DNA of 64,000 nt from Punica granatum. Taxonomy: Eukaryota > Streptophyta > Magnoliopsida > Myrtales > Lythraceae. This document shows, piece after piece, positions 39,603 to 50,963 of the stretch. Each line of letters starts with the position of its first letter. The first letter of the stretch is position 1. The stretch covers positions 24,390,568 to 24,454,567 of the forward strand of contig NC_045134.1 in assembly GCF_007655135.1 (NCBI RefSeq). Reading direction: 5' to 3'. The notes under the pieces were generated by a model that worked only from the letters and a program-made list of their open reading frames with translations, was not told the origin of the DNA and ran no database searches. Made by a program: the position numbers and the translations under genes.

Positions 39603-40945
39603 CTATTTATAGTTATTATGGATATAGGAAGCAATCAATCTGACTGGAATAGGATTCCTGTGCATTTATTGATATACGAGTAGGATATGGTTTGGATTAT
39701 AGATATATAGCGTGTGGATGAAGATATAAGAATATTATATTTTCATATTCTGTTTATTTTACCAGTTAGGATCGAACTTTTTTATCCGCTAAATCCGTTA
39801 ATATTTTCCTTTTGTTGGATTTAAAGTAATTTCCCTATATCCCGTCCCCGAGATCATAGAGCCCGTATATGCACATATACAAAGTTGTACTTATTAGAGT
39901 TCAACGCCTTCGCGAGTTCGTAAATCTGGCATCGAGATTTTATTCTTTTTTAATTTTTTCAAAATGGAAAAAAAGAATTTCATGAAAAATAATAATGTAA
40001 TTAATTAAAAAAATATAATTATAAATAATGTAATTAATTGAAAAAAAATAGAGTAAAGAGTTTTAAGAAGCAAAATAGTAATTTAATTGATTAAATTTTT
40101 GTAGTATAATGTTATTCAACTGATGTTACTATTTTTTTAAAAATTTTAATTAATGTACTTTTTAATATTTTAGTTACTTTTTTTTAAATTTTAATTAATA
40201 TATTTTTTTCATTAATTTTAATTAATTAAATTCAATTATTTGAATAATGAACTTAATTTCATTAATTTTAATTACTTAATCTAACTAATTATTATTTCTA
40301 GTACAAAAAATATTTATACCATGTAAATACATAATTATTCATATATATACAAAATTTAAATAGCGTGTGATCCCCAATCGACACTCAAAGTGAGTGTCAA
40401 CCATTAAAGTGTATTTTCAAGTGAGTGTCCTCATAGGATGTCTTTTTGATATGGCACCGATATGGCTCCCTGTGAGGCCCGAAGTAGCACCCAAGTGAAT
40501 GTCTCCGACTGGGCTTGCCCTTATATCTTGAGAACATAATCCACGTTCCACAATTATATACTTGTGGTGTAATTCTTAAGTTATTGCGGCCTAATGTGGG
40601 AATAGCTTGATGTGGTTATTTTTTTGTGTTTGTTGTTTATGCGTTTCCCGTCTATGTTTCTCCAAGGTGGCTAATTTGTCATTGTAATAGTCCATTAGTG
40701 TGATCCGTGTAATATTTTAACTAAATCAAAAAATGAGGATTATGTCGAGAACTAAATATTCATGTAGTGAATGAGTAACACTCACCTAATATTTGTTTTA
40801 TGTCAAGGGACCGCATTCAACAAGTATTTCATGGTAGACTGGTAGTAATAAGAACCACCCCAAACATAATATCTCAGGGATCTATTTGTTAAACACCTAA
40901 TAGTTGAGTACCCTATTTGTAAATAACTGAATTAAATTTGTGCAA
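39603..40945. other. AT-rich intergenic DNA
   Basis: No gene is seen. Poly-A/T and TTAATTAA-rich sequence dominates 39,950-40,300. Confidence 0.55.
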
Positions 40946-41047
40946 GGCCCATAACTTAATCCCCAAGGCCTACCTAAGCGGGCCACAGAATCTCTCCTGG
41001 CCCATCAATCATGGGCCCAGGGACTGGGCCGCTCTAGGCCCAGCCCA
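40946..41047 (+). promoter_or_regulatory. Site II cluster in CRM gene promoter
   Basis: At least five GGCCCA/TGGGCC motifs (near 40,946, 40,999, 41,012, 41,025 and 41,036) lie within 100 bp, ending about 95 bp before the CRM gene start codon. Dense site II motifs are usual for plant genes serving organelle and ribosome function. Confidence 0.65.
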
Positions 41048-41141
41048 TGTTGGATGCACCGTCGTCTTCCCGTCGATCATTTCAGTGAAGCAGGCGGCAG
41101 AAGAAGGATGAAGAGCGGCAGATTGAGCTCGAAGCACGAAA

Positions 41142-42830
41142 ATGGCGGGCAAGCGTGTAGCTTCCTCTTCTCTCTCAGCCGCCATGGCTGCCTTCCGCAT
41201 TAGCTCGTCCAGTTTGAAGAACTGCCCCGCCGGCCGTCTTCTTCAAGCTCCACTTCTCGCTCCCAGGTCTCTCTCTCTCTCGTTGATTTGCCTTTCAATT
41301 TATCTGATTATCAGTGTAGAAGTGATCTGTAATCAGTCTTTAGTATGAGAGTGAGTTCGTAGAATTGCTATGTCTGATTGCAGTCAATTGGATGGTTTTG
41401 TTCACAAGGTTTTCAGACAGCCAGACCGTTGCGTCCATCCTCTTTATGGTGGGAGGAGATCGCCTTCTGTTGGGCAAGCATGGGTTCGTTCATGTCCGTA
41501 TTCGAATGAGGCCCTGGAGCAGCCGAAGCACTTGGAGAGGAGCACTGCTGTCGGAGACGGTGAGACTAAAGTTAAGAGGAAGAAACTGAAGGGGAAGAGG
41601 GCCGTCGTGAGGTGGCTGAAGTTTTTCAGATGGAAGAAGAAGAAAGAGTACGAGAGAATGACGGCCGAAGAGAAGAACCTCTACAAGCTGAGAAAGGTAA
41701 TGGATGTGAAAGACTAATTAGTCAAATATAATGTTTGTGAGCTCGAGGATATAATCGAAGTCGGCATTCTACGAGAATTTACGTGGGTCTTGCATTCATT
41801 CTGCAAATTTATGATGGAACCATAGCCAATATTCGTATTTTAGAAACAACTGGCTGATCATTCTTGATTTTCTCAGGTGAGAATAATGTCCTTTTAAGTT
41901 TGTGTAGGGATATTAACCATGAATTTCCTACTAGCGCATGCATTCACGAGTTGGCAAAATATCAATTTCCGGTTTTGCAAGCTTTCTTGAGTATTCAGAA
42001 TTGGCCCATTGAGGTTCATGTGAACATAAGGGATATTGTGCCGCAAAAACTTTAAGTTATAAAATGACGATATACCTCGTATTGTATGTCCATTTGTCAA
42101 AAGGTGCTATTCCTATTTCATGTGCTTCAAGCATGGTTAGTCTTCAGTTTGCGATAAGCATATACTCTTGAACTCCTGCCAGTCAGAAGCTATCAAGTTT
42201 CAGAAGCATACCCGTTTATTCCCGTAAAATTTCTGCACTGGCATACGTCTCTTATGTATGGATATGCAGTGACAACATTGTGTAATATTGGTTTATCAAC
42301 TAGCTTGTTTTGCAGATAATATCAGTTGCATCAATGGATTCGCCATCTTATTATGATGTCGATATGTTTTATTCTTCCCTGCGTTACTGAAATGACTAGT
42401 CTAACTCTTCCTTGACAGGCTAGAAAGAAAGAGGAGAGGCTGGTTGAATCTCTGAAAAAGATTGAACCCAAGGAATCATCCGAGATAATCCACGATCCTG
42501 AGATATTGACTCCGGAAGAGCACTTCTTCTTCTTAAAGATGGCCCATAAGTGCAAAAATTATGTTCCAATCGGTCGACGGGGTATATATCAGGGTGTGAT
42601 ACTAAACATGCACTTGCATTGGAAGAAACACCAGACTGTGAAGGTGGAGGTCAAAACATTTTCCCCTGATGAGGTCAAGGGGATTGCTGCTGAGCTTGCA
42701 AGATTGACAGGAGGGATCGTTCTCGACATTCATGAAGAGAATACGATAATTATGTACAGAGGAAAGAATTACTGTCAGCCCCCAACTGAAATAATGTCAC
42801 CGAGGGTCACCCTATCAAGAAAGAAGGTCT

Positions 42831-42876
<46 letters not shown>

Positions 42877-43544
42877 GCAGTTTTTTCTTATTAGATGCGA
42901 AAGATTTCCTAAATGGACAATCTGATTTGTTTTGCACATTTTACATTTCTTTTTTTGTCATGTGACTTGATTATGCTGACCTATCTTTCTTTGCTTAGGC
43001 TTTAGATAAGTCCAAATACAGGGACGGGCTTCGAGCTGTTAGGAAGCAGATCCCGAGACTCGAGCAGGAACTTGAGTTGCTTCGTGCTCAGGCTGAAAGA
43101 CCTGCCGAAAACAAGACTGAGTTGGTGGAAGATACCAAAGTGGCTGACGATGATAAAAATGCGCACTTGGGAGTGTCAAGCCTGCAGATGGAGAATTCTA
43201 GCAGGCTGAAGGAAATTATAGAGCGAGCAGAAGATTGCGTGGATGATGAGTCAAATACGGAGCTGGGCATTGAATCTGACTCTGAAGATTTATCTGACAT
43301 CTTTGAGACGGATTCGGAGACCGAACCTGAGGACAAGGCAGGAGATAATCTTTATTTGGATGCGGTTGATAAGTTTCCTGCACATAGTGGGGAAGAGCCA
43401 GAAGATTTTGAGGACCACTTGCGTCAGATATCGATGGACTCAAGGAATGCTCGAACAGAAAAACACCTTAGCACTCCCAACTTGGATGAGGTTGATCGGA
43501 TGTTTCTTCGAGCGGCCTCACTGCTGAAGAAGAAGAGGCGATAA
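41142..43544 (+). CDS. CRM-domain RNA-binding protein (At3g25440-like)
   Basis: Likely organellar RNA-binding protein; CRM proteins mostly assist group II intron splicing. Four exons (41142-41266, 41384-41696, 42419-42826, 42999-43544) join in frame to 463 aa. An Arg/Ser-rich N-terminus (about 1-50) suits an organelle transit peptide. A basic segment containing VRWLKFFRWKKKKEYERMTA (about 117-136) precedes the single CRM domain (about 170-270), which has GRRGIYQGVILNMHLHWKKH and the block ELARLTGGIVLDIHEENTII. A coiled stretch (RAVRKQIPRLEQELELLRAQ), an acidic Asp/Glu tract and the C-terminus NLDEVDRMFLRAASLLKKKR follow. This end closely recalls Arabidopsis At3g25440, annotated as chloroplastic. 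Intron 3 opens with a CT microsatellite. Everything from mid-intron 2 onward is duplicated 8 kb downstream. Confidence 0.93.
42834..42871 (+). repeat. (CT)19 microsatellite in CRM intron 3
   Basis: A pure CT run begins eight bases after the exon 3 donor. In the duplicated copy this tract is gone, and the left edge of the deletion there coincides with its start. Confidence 0.9.
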
Positions 43545-44253
43545 AAGTCTCGTCAAGTGTACGAGTCCAGGAGTTCCATAGTCTGGAGCCAGTCGGAGCC
43601 TATCCATTTTCTCTGAAATGTATATGTAGTCGGTTTTGCAGGCGAGTAATCTTGCATATCTCGTTCTTACTCTAGAGTTGGCTTTGAAATTCGGATGTGC
43701 AATATTATAACTCATCAAATGTCGAGACCTATACTGGTATCGGGTGAATTAGCCCTTCGATGATTGTATCTTGCTTGATATTCCAATGAATTAAGGTGAT
43801 TAGTTGCTATGGTTGAGGTGATCCTAGCAATGACGACAAGCTGTGAAATTAATTTCCGAGCTACCTTCGGATTCCTCCCTCCACACCTTTCGAGTTCACT
43901 TATATACACTGAATGATTTCGTATGCATGCACGCGCACAATCAGTTCACACAAACACAATCAGTTCGAGGAAAAGTGGAACGATATAACTAATCTCAAAT
44001 TTAATAAATCAGCCGTTGCTGCTGCTGCATCAACCTACCAAACCATATGCCATAAACTCACTGACCCAGAATCCGGCAATCAACTTATCGTACCATCTAA
44101 AGGCAAGGGAACATTGCCATATACTAAACACTATCAAACCTGTTGGGAGCTACAGTTTGTCATCGATATGCCAAAAAAGCAGTGTATATACGAAAACGTA
44201 GTGTTATCAAGAGGCCGTAGTGCAATATCTTCCCTTGTCAGGGGTCGATTGGA

Positions 44254-44955
44254 TTAAAACCACCCCGGAGGTCGAGGCATATCGAGCTCCTTCAACTCCA
44301 GCTTCCCTTCATCGCCATTGTTATCACATTTATGCAGCTTGAACTGATAACAACAGTAGCACATCCACCTCATATTTTCTCGAGCATCATATACTATTCC
44401 AAAGACCTGATAATTCACGGTCGATAATGTTCCACCAAAGCGATTAATGGCCCACCGATCACATGAGAAGTAGTCTGGATCATTTACAGGCAGGTTTTTG
44501 TATGACCCCGTGATTGGGTTGTAGATGAGCAGTTGTCGACAGGGTTGGCCTTCTCCTCCGGTGCGGAGGAGAAGTAGCCCGTCACATGAACTGAGGACGC
44601 AGATTTCTTTCGACCCCGTGTCTTCTATTAGGCGGCCACCTTTTACTGGGAATTTGTTCGTCCGCTTTTCTGCTCTCTCGAGGTACTTGAAACGATACAA
44701 CCTACTGCAAGACGAGTAGCAGATTTCATTACCCCATTCAAACACTGAACCGCGGAGCCGGGATCTCCAGTGTTCATTATGGGATTGAGCAAAGGATCGG
44801 CTCCTCCGGATCAGATCATGCCAGCTCCTGCAAACAACCTCGACCTTAAGAAGATGCTTCGCTGGGATCCTGAGCAAGATCTCAGTCCACAACTCCATTG
44901 GTAAGGAAGGAGTTTCAGGGTCATCCTCCATCACTACTGATGTTGTTTCCTCCAT
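44254..44955 (-). CDS. Truncated F-box protein, copy 1 (233 aa)
   Basis: F-box proteins are substrate adaptors of SCF ubiquitin ligases. The F-box lies at about residues 16-60 (PSLPMELWTEILLRIPAKHL, then VCRSWHDLIRRSRSFAQSH). The middle holds the usual LSSCDGLLLLR and LLIYNPITGSYKNLP motifs. The protein stops after MPRPPGWF, where the related gene at 61,365-62,327 continues for another 150 residues, so the C-terminal F-box-associated region is missing. A one-base change at the stop (TGGTTTTAATCC) would continue a similar frame only briefly before further stops. Single exon, antisense to the neighbouring CRM gene and RPA-like relic. It could still act as a short F-box protein or be a decaying gene. 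Confidence 0.82.
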   Translation of the reverse strand: MEETTSVVMEDDPETPSLPMELWTEILLRIPAKHLLKVEVVCRSWHDLIRRSRSFAQSHNEHWRSRLRGSVFEWGNEICYSSCSRLYRFKYLERAEKRTNKFPVKGGRLIEDTGSKEICVLSSCDGLLLLRTGGEGQPCRQLLIYNPITGSYKNLPVNDPDYFSCDRWAINRFGGTLSTVNYQVFGIVYDARENMRWMCYCCYQFKLHKCDNNGDEGKLELKELDMPRPPGWF

Positions 44956-45338
44956 GAACGATCATGCAAGCAATCAACAGATAAAGAATGGGAGAAGCAG
45001 GAAGAAACTCTTCTATTTGATTATAATTTTTCGGTAGAGATATTTGATTATAATTTTAGCTCGTTAGGATTTTCAAAAGATTTTCTCCAATAAATATGGA
45101 CACCTATATATGTCGCCAAATTAAGGGTGATTTGAAGATCGGATTTTTTGCTATTAACATCAGATATTAGAAGGGGACTCTTTGATTCCCAGATATAAAT
45201 TTGAGTTTGCAGATGTGCAAAAAAATTTTGATAGATGCAGTATCGACGCAATATTGACAGGTAATTTTTCTTTCATTTTCATTATTTATTTAAGCTTTTT
45301 CAATACGAATTTTAGTTTGATGTTCAATTATTAATGTA

Positions 45339-46160
45339 GATGTAATCTCCAAGCTTTTGGGAATAGCTGGGGTAGAAATTCTTGAAGTTAGAGGAGCACC
45401 TATAAAAAAGAAGGATCCGGAACTTATGCATACCATGTAATTTTTTTATCCCATTATTGTATAATTAATAACTATCATGTTATTATATTGTATATATTAC
45501 TATTTTCTTATTCCCTCCCTACAGGAATGAAAAAGTGAAAGTTACTCTTTGTCGTAATCGTGACGTGGACCACAATGAAAAATTATATAGTATGAAAAGA
45601 TTTTATCTTTAAAAGTTATATTTTGTTGATTACGTTACAAATAATCGATCATGATTATGGGGTTTTGCAGGAGACTGTTATTCACTATCATCTATCAATG
45701 TTTGTGAATCTTAAGGTACAAGAAACTAATGAAATACTAAAGAGGTATGTTATTTTCAATATATTATTTCGAGCTTAAACCTAACCTCATTTATTATTAT
45801 TTATGGAATATTAGTCACAAATTGCAGTTTTTCAGGGGAATATCATGAAATGAAGCTGCTTAAATCTCAGCAAATTTCAAAAGAATCAGTGAAAGAACGA
45901 AAGTATAAGAATAGAAGGACTCTGGAGGAAATCAAAGAAATTAAATGGGAATCAGATGTTCAGATATTCCTAATTGTCATATTACAAAAGTGCATATTAA
46001 ATTGCAGATGATCCTTATAAGTTCTTTGCTTTTGTAGGAGAAAATCTTCACGGCAAGGGCAAAGATCAGTTCAATTGATGACAGATATGGATGGTGCCAT
46101 ACAGCATGTGGAACTTGCAACACTTATTGGTGCAAAAATAGCTCAAAAATTCCACAAGTG
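45339..46160 (+). pseudogene. RPA1 (replication protein A)-like relic, copy 1
   Basis: Exon-like pieces in several frames recall the OB-fold region of plant RPA 70-kDa-type proteins: DVISKLLGIAGVEILEVRG (45,340-45,436), NEKVKVTLCRNRDVDHNEKL (from 45,525), a piece at 45,671-45,744, then RRTLEEIKEIKWESDVQ (ending near 45,962) and EKIFTARAKISSIDDRYGW followed by CxxxCxxC (46,040-46,160). The last part resembles the zinc-binding C-terminal domain. Borders often look like splice sites, but phases clash and no N-terminus or helicase is present. RPA-like genes abound in plants and in Helitrons; I see no Helitron ends. It is best called a relic. Confidence 0.6.
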
Positions 46161-47596
46161 TCACTCACAAGGTAATACCGCAAGTGATCAAAGAAGTCAA
46201 CCCGATTCCGTTTCTCTTTTGAACAAAGCCCATCTGCAGTGCCAAGCGAGCTGGAAGACAGAATTACAGAAGGCGTTAACAGAGTTTATACCAGAGTATG
46301 TTAACAATCGCACTCCACCCAACAATCGTTGTTATTATCCTAGCAATTAAAATCTGATAGGATTTCTTTCCATTTTTAAGCTGAAATTTGACTTTAATAG
46401 AATTTAGAAAATCGTTTTTTCTTTGTGAGAATTTTTTTTTTTTCCTGGCTTCTCAAAATTCATAATTTTCGTTCAACGGATTTCGTATTATTGAATATTG
46501 GTAAACATGAAAATCCGGTAAGCAAGTTGAACAATCCTGAAACACCCAGTAGAAGAGCTTGGATTGGGAGTAGCCACAGCTGAGTTAAAATTAATTTTAA
46601 CCAAATGTATTTACAAAGTGTCGATGATGCTTGAAACCAAGAAACATGTATAGATTATAACGTCTCTCCATCATCTTGAATAATGAGACATACAGGGAAT
46701 TAACTTACTCCTTGCGCAGCGTAAGTAGGTAGTCGAACGCTCTAAACCAGTTGGTTGTGGTTGCATGAATTTTTGAGCACATGTTCGTTTGCTATATTGC
46801 AGTCTTTTATCAAAACTACATTTTCATTAGAAACAATGCCTGAGAAAAGCATGATGGAATCGAGCTAACCACTCCCCTGTGAATATGCATTGTAGGACAT
46901 AATGCCACCGAAACCTTCGCCAAATTGCAGAATTTTATATATTTGATTTAAGAAAAACTAAAAAAAGAACCCGTCCTACAGGCTGGATTTTAAAATAAAA
47001 AATGAACTATCTATGTGCAAAATTTTGAAAATTAGATATTATTTTCTATCGTTAACGTTTTTAAAAGATTTATTAAAAAAATATATAACTAATTCGCACT
47101 ACATACAGTAATGTCCGTAACTTAATATTCTGTTCTGTTGTTGTGTTATATGCAAAATCATACTAATTCATTTTACACAAAAATGAGAAAGATAGATATT
47201 AGAAAAATAAAAATTAAAAAGGAGAACATGGGCCAAGGCAGTTGAAGAAGTCTCATGGAAAGAGAGGGCGAGAAAGATGGCAAGAGGGAAGGAAGAAGAT
47301 GAGTGGAAGTCAATGCATTTTATTATTTAATCCTTCAATCCAACGGCTCAGTTTACCGTAAGAAAACTCACTTCGACTTGCTGCTGTTGTATTCACCGTA
47401 AGAAGTGCATAATCATTCCATAGGGTCTTTCAATAATCTCCACCGGTAGCATCAGCATGTGGTGATTTGACTTGGAACTAATTAATATAATCAAAGGACA
47501 TCATCTGATCACATAAACACTCACCATTTCGGACAACCAATTCATTCTCTCAAACCGTTTCCGTGATCGATTTCAACTTTCAGTCCAGAGATCCAA
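46161..47596. other. Intergenic DNA between duplicated block and CC gene
   Basis: A 91-codon frame at 46,075-46,350 overlaps the relic in another frame and is not recognised. The rest is AT-rich, with no gene. The last 250 bp should contain the promoter and leader of the coiled-coil gene. Confidence 0.5.
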
Positions 47597-48878
47597 ATGT
47601 CGGATATTGCAAGTACGGCCATTGGTACGGGCCTCATATGCTGGGATCGCACGGCCAAGTACCGGAAGTACATTTGGAGTCTTGGAGACAAATTGACCGC
47701 CCTTAAGACCAAGACGGATGAGCTGGGCCACATCTATGAAGACGTGCACCGACTCGTGGGGAGGGCAGAAGGAGAAGGGTGGATCCGAAAGAGCGAAGCG
47801 GCTGGCTGGTTGCAGAGGGTGAAAGCCTTCAGGGAGGAAGCCGACAAGATTCTAGCAGATGGGAAGCAGATTATGGGGAGGAATTGCCTGTGCGGTCTCT
47901 GTTACAGGAACTGTCATTCACGTTACGAGCAATCAAAGCTCGCTGAGGAAAAGAAGGCCGAGCTAGAAACTGAATTAGTGCGGGGCCGTAACTTCAATGG
48001 AAAGGATCAAGTTGCATACGAGCCTGCTAATCTGATCCTTGAGAGATCTCTTCGGGCTCTTCGCTACAAGACGGTTGAGCTGCGTGGTGTATTTGACACA
48101 GTGAAACAACGAGTTAAGAGGGAGGAAAATCATCGCTTGGTTAGAACACCAGAAGTCCGTGGCTGGTTGGAGAGAGTCGAACTTGTCCTCGAGAAGGAAG
48201 TGGAAGAGATTCTTGAGCAAGGGACGCTGGAACTGGACGAGAGCTGCAAGAAAGAGGGAGGGGACTTTCATTCTCAGAGGTAACAACTCAACATATAAGG
48301 CCGGTCATATCAACATTTAGGATTTCAATGTGCATCGCATTTTGATTTGAGAACAGACCAGGGTACTGTGTTGAATAATATATAATGATTCTTGTATATG
48401 TGATATTGTCGAGATACTTCTAGGAAACACCGATAGTCAAATGGAAATGCCTTATGCACACATCAAGAATGTAAACATGAGAACTACAACGATATTCTTC
48501 GACTCTCAAGAATGTAATAATCCAGAGCGAGTGGACTCCCTTGAAAGCAATTTGATGACTGCTCTGATTAACTACTCCTCTGACTGGCTTTCTATTGTTG
48601 TTGTCAACAGGAACTCCACCAATATATCAATGAGCGCTAATGAGAAGAAAGCTATCCTGGAAGGGCTGCTCGGAGAACGCCGTGGCTTCAATGAGTTAAC
48701 CTGGAAGCTTGATGATCCACTCATGGTTGAGCCTCCAGTGGACATGAATTCCATGTTTGAGGCAATCAAGAGAAAGTCCCTTTGGGCGGTAATCTACGAT
48801 CCAGTATGGAATGCCTATTCGTATTTTGTTTGCCAAGCAAGAAAAATGAAGTTCCTCAAGGCATATCTTCGTCGGTAG
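47597..48878 (+). CDS. NLR-derived double coiled-coil protein without NB-ARC
   Basis: Residues 20-112 match the coiled-coil head of RPS5-type CC-NB-LRR immune receptors: YIWSLGDKLTALKTKTDEL, then GWLQRVKAFREEADKIL and the Cys-rich CLCGLCYRNCHSRYE. Residues 150-212 repeat the same pattern (LRALRYKTVELRGVFDTV, then GWLERVELVLEKEVEEIL), so the domain half is duplicated in tandem. Exon 1 (47,597-48,279) ends at a GT donor. With the acceptor at 48,436, exon 2 (48,437-48,878) joins in frame, giving 374 aa; the acceptor at 48,423 would give a stop at once. The C-terminal 147 residues match nothing I recognise. No P-loop, NB-ARC or LRR follows. CC-only relatives of NLRs can act as helpers or decoys; here function is unknown, and exon 2 may be a separate frame. 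Confidence 0.65.
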
Positions 48879-49492
48879 AGAGGAATATGGCCCTTTTCAG
48901 GGGTGCCCTGCGTGGTTTTAAAGGAAGGAGAAGCAGAATGAAAAAAAGAAAAAAAGAAAAAAAAAACAAGAACAAATCTCTTGCTCAGTTAGAACATTCC
49001 GCGGCCTGTCTGGTCTGACTCATAGGATTTGCTTTGGTTTCCTTTTATCGACCCGGTCGGACATGTGACTCCTCTCAGAGGAGCATTGAGGCAGTCTATG
49101 TGCCGTTGTCACTCTTTGTACTAGCCATTTTAGTGAAAAGGTTGACTTGGTCAGCTATTGATGATGTTTTAACGAAGATAAAGACGGCTCAGGGAATGAA
49201 CCACTAGAAATTATGTGTGTTTGGTATAAGGGAATCTAAGTGAATTCCCAAAAATCTGATTTTAAATTCCCAAGGTCCATCGGATTATCATGTTTGGTTG
49301 AACTAAATAACTGGTAATTTGAATGCCCATGGAAATCCATATTACCACTCATCTAAGAATGTACATTACCACTAGAGAGGTGTCTAAGTACAATCCCACT
49401 CAAACAAGTGTCACTCACGAGGTACTAATTTATATTTTATCGTGCATTTAACATAAATTTTTCCATGAAGTTCTCTGAGTTCACCTTGGGTT
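48879..49492. other. Intergenic DNA
   Basis: An A-rich tail (48,936-48,975) may belong to the 3' UTR of the preceding gene. The stretch at 49,205-49,400 has MITE-like texture (GTGTTTGGTATAAGGGAATC) without ends I can define. Confidence 0.45.
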
Positions 49493-50036
49493 GGAGGAAA
49501 AGGCGCAGCAAGTCGAAATGAGCGTTCAGATAGGCTTGCTACTGCTTAATTTTGATTTTTCTGATCTCTATTTATTTATTTATTTATTTTGCAGTTTGCC
49601 CCATGTAAGCTCCGATTTGGTCCTTTGTTTAATAATATTTTGAAATAATACCGGCATTTAATTGGGTTCATTTAATGGAAAAACTGGAGGCGCATTTAAT
49701 TTTGATGGTATTATAAAAGCTCTGTTTCTGGACGAAATGTTTGCGATTTATTGATTTTTTAAAAATTTAAATTAGCAACAAAATATTTAAAAATTATTTT
49801 TGGTAATAATATATTTAAAAAAATCGAAAATACACATGGACCTATTGAACTCTTAAACAACACATCTATCACTAGACACAAGCTCACGTATATTCATCCC
49901 AAGATACAAATGAATTAATTAAATTTATGCTTTAATTTTTCTCTCTCATTTTTTAATAATTTTTTCATTTTTTGATTTTTTCTCTAATTTTTGATTTTTT
50001 TCCCTCATATTCTTTCTGAAGATTGGTGATATCAGT
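49493..50036 (+). repeat. Left flanking direct repeat (R1)
   Basis: About 540 bp beginning TTGGAGGAAAAGGCGCAGCA and ending AGATTGGTGATATCAGTT. It recurs at 53,466-53,998 in the same orientation with scattered differences, visibly more diverged than the duplicated block between them. It contains the CTCTGTTTCTG and ATTAGCAACAAAATATTT motifs of the AT-rich array to the right. Confidence 0.88.
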
Positions 50037-50554
50037 TCGTGTAGGCTATTAACCATGAATTTCCTACTAGCGCATGCATTCACGAGTTGGCAAAATATCA
50101 ATTTCGGGTTTTGCAAGCTTTCTTGATTAATCAGAATTGGCCCATTGAGGTTCATGTGAACATAAGGGATATTGTGCAGCAAAAACTTTAAGTTATAAAA
50201 TGACGATATACCTCGTATCGTATGTCCATTTGTCAAAAGGTGCTATTCCTATTTCATGTGATTCAAGCATGGTTAGTCTTCAGTTTGCGAAAAGCATATA
50301 CTCTTCAACTCCTGCCAGTCAGAAACTATCAAGTTTCAGAAGCATGCCCATTTATTCCCGTAAAATTTCTGCACTGGCATACGTCTCTTATGTATGGATA
50401 TGCAGTGACAACATTGTGTAATATTGGTTTATCAACTGGCTTGTTTTGCAGATAATATCAGTTGCATCAATGGATTCGCCATCTTATTATGATGTCGATA
50501 TGTTTTATTCTTCCCTGCGTTACGGAAATGACTAGTCTAACTCTTCCTTGACAG

Positions 50555-50963
50555 GCTAGAAAGAAAGAGGAGAGGCTGGTTGAATCTCTGAAAAAGATTG
50601 AACCCAAGGAATCATCCGAGACAATCCACGATCCTGAGATATTGACTCCGGAAGAGCACTTCTTCTTCTTAAAGATGGCCCATAAGTGCAAAAATTATGT
50701 TCCCATCGGTCGACGGGGTATATATCAGGGTGTGATACTAAACATGCACTTTGCATTGGAAGAAACACCAGACTGTGAAGGTGGAGGTCAAAACATTTTC
50801 CCCTGATGAGGTCAAGGGGATTGCTGCTGAGCTTGCAAGATTGACGGGAGGGATCGTTCTCGACATTCATGAAGAGAATACGATAATTATGTACAGAGGA
50901 AAGAATTACTGTCAGCCCCCAACTGAAATAATGTCACCGAGGGTCACCCTATCAAGAAAGAAG
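50555..50963 (+). pseudogene. CRM-domain gene fragment (exon 3 only)
   Basis: Copy of CRM exon 3 with flanking intron 2 and the start of intron 3. Exons 1 and 2 lie outside the duplicated block, and exon 4 has been deleted so that the donor region runs directly into 3' UTR-like sequence. One extra T near 50,750 (CATGCACTTTGCATTGG against CATGCACTTGCATTGG) shifts the frame in the middle of the CRM domain, making the exon 409 rather than 408 bp. It cannot make a CRM protein. Confidence 0.95.

Larger units (their letters stand above)
41903..46069 (+). repeat. Segmental duplication, copy 1
   Basis: This block spans half of CRM intron 2, CRM exons 3-4, the F-box gene on the minus strand and most of the RPA-like relic. 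It reappears in the same orientation at 50,038-53,465. Across the 702-bp F-box frame I count three base differences, so the duplication is recent. Copy 1 keeps the intact CRM gene and is the likely donor. Homology starts at GTGTAGG in intron 2 and ends within the RPA-like exon near GATGACAGAT. Confidence 0.95.

Noticed and set aside
43913..44257. 114-codon plus-strand frame next to F-box copy 1 (also at 51,315-51,659)
   Set aside because: Duplicated with the block and antisense to the region past the F-box stop; no family recognised and no promoter seen.
46075..46350. 91-codon frame overlapping the RPA-like relic
   Set aside because: Its first third is the relic exon read in another frame; no independent support.
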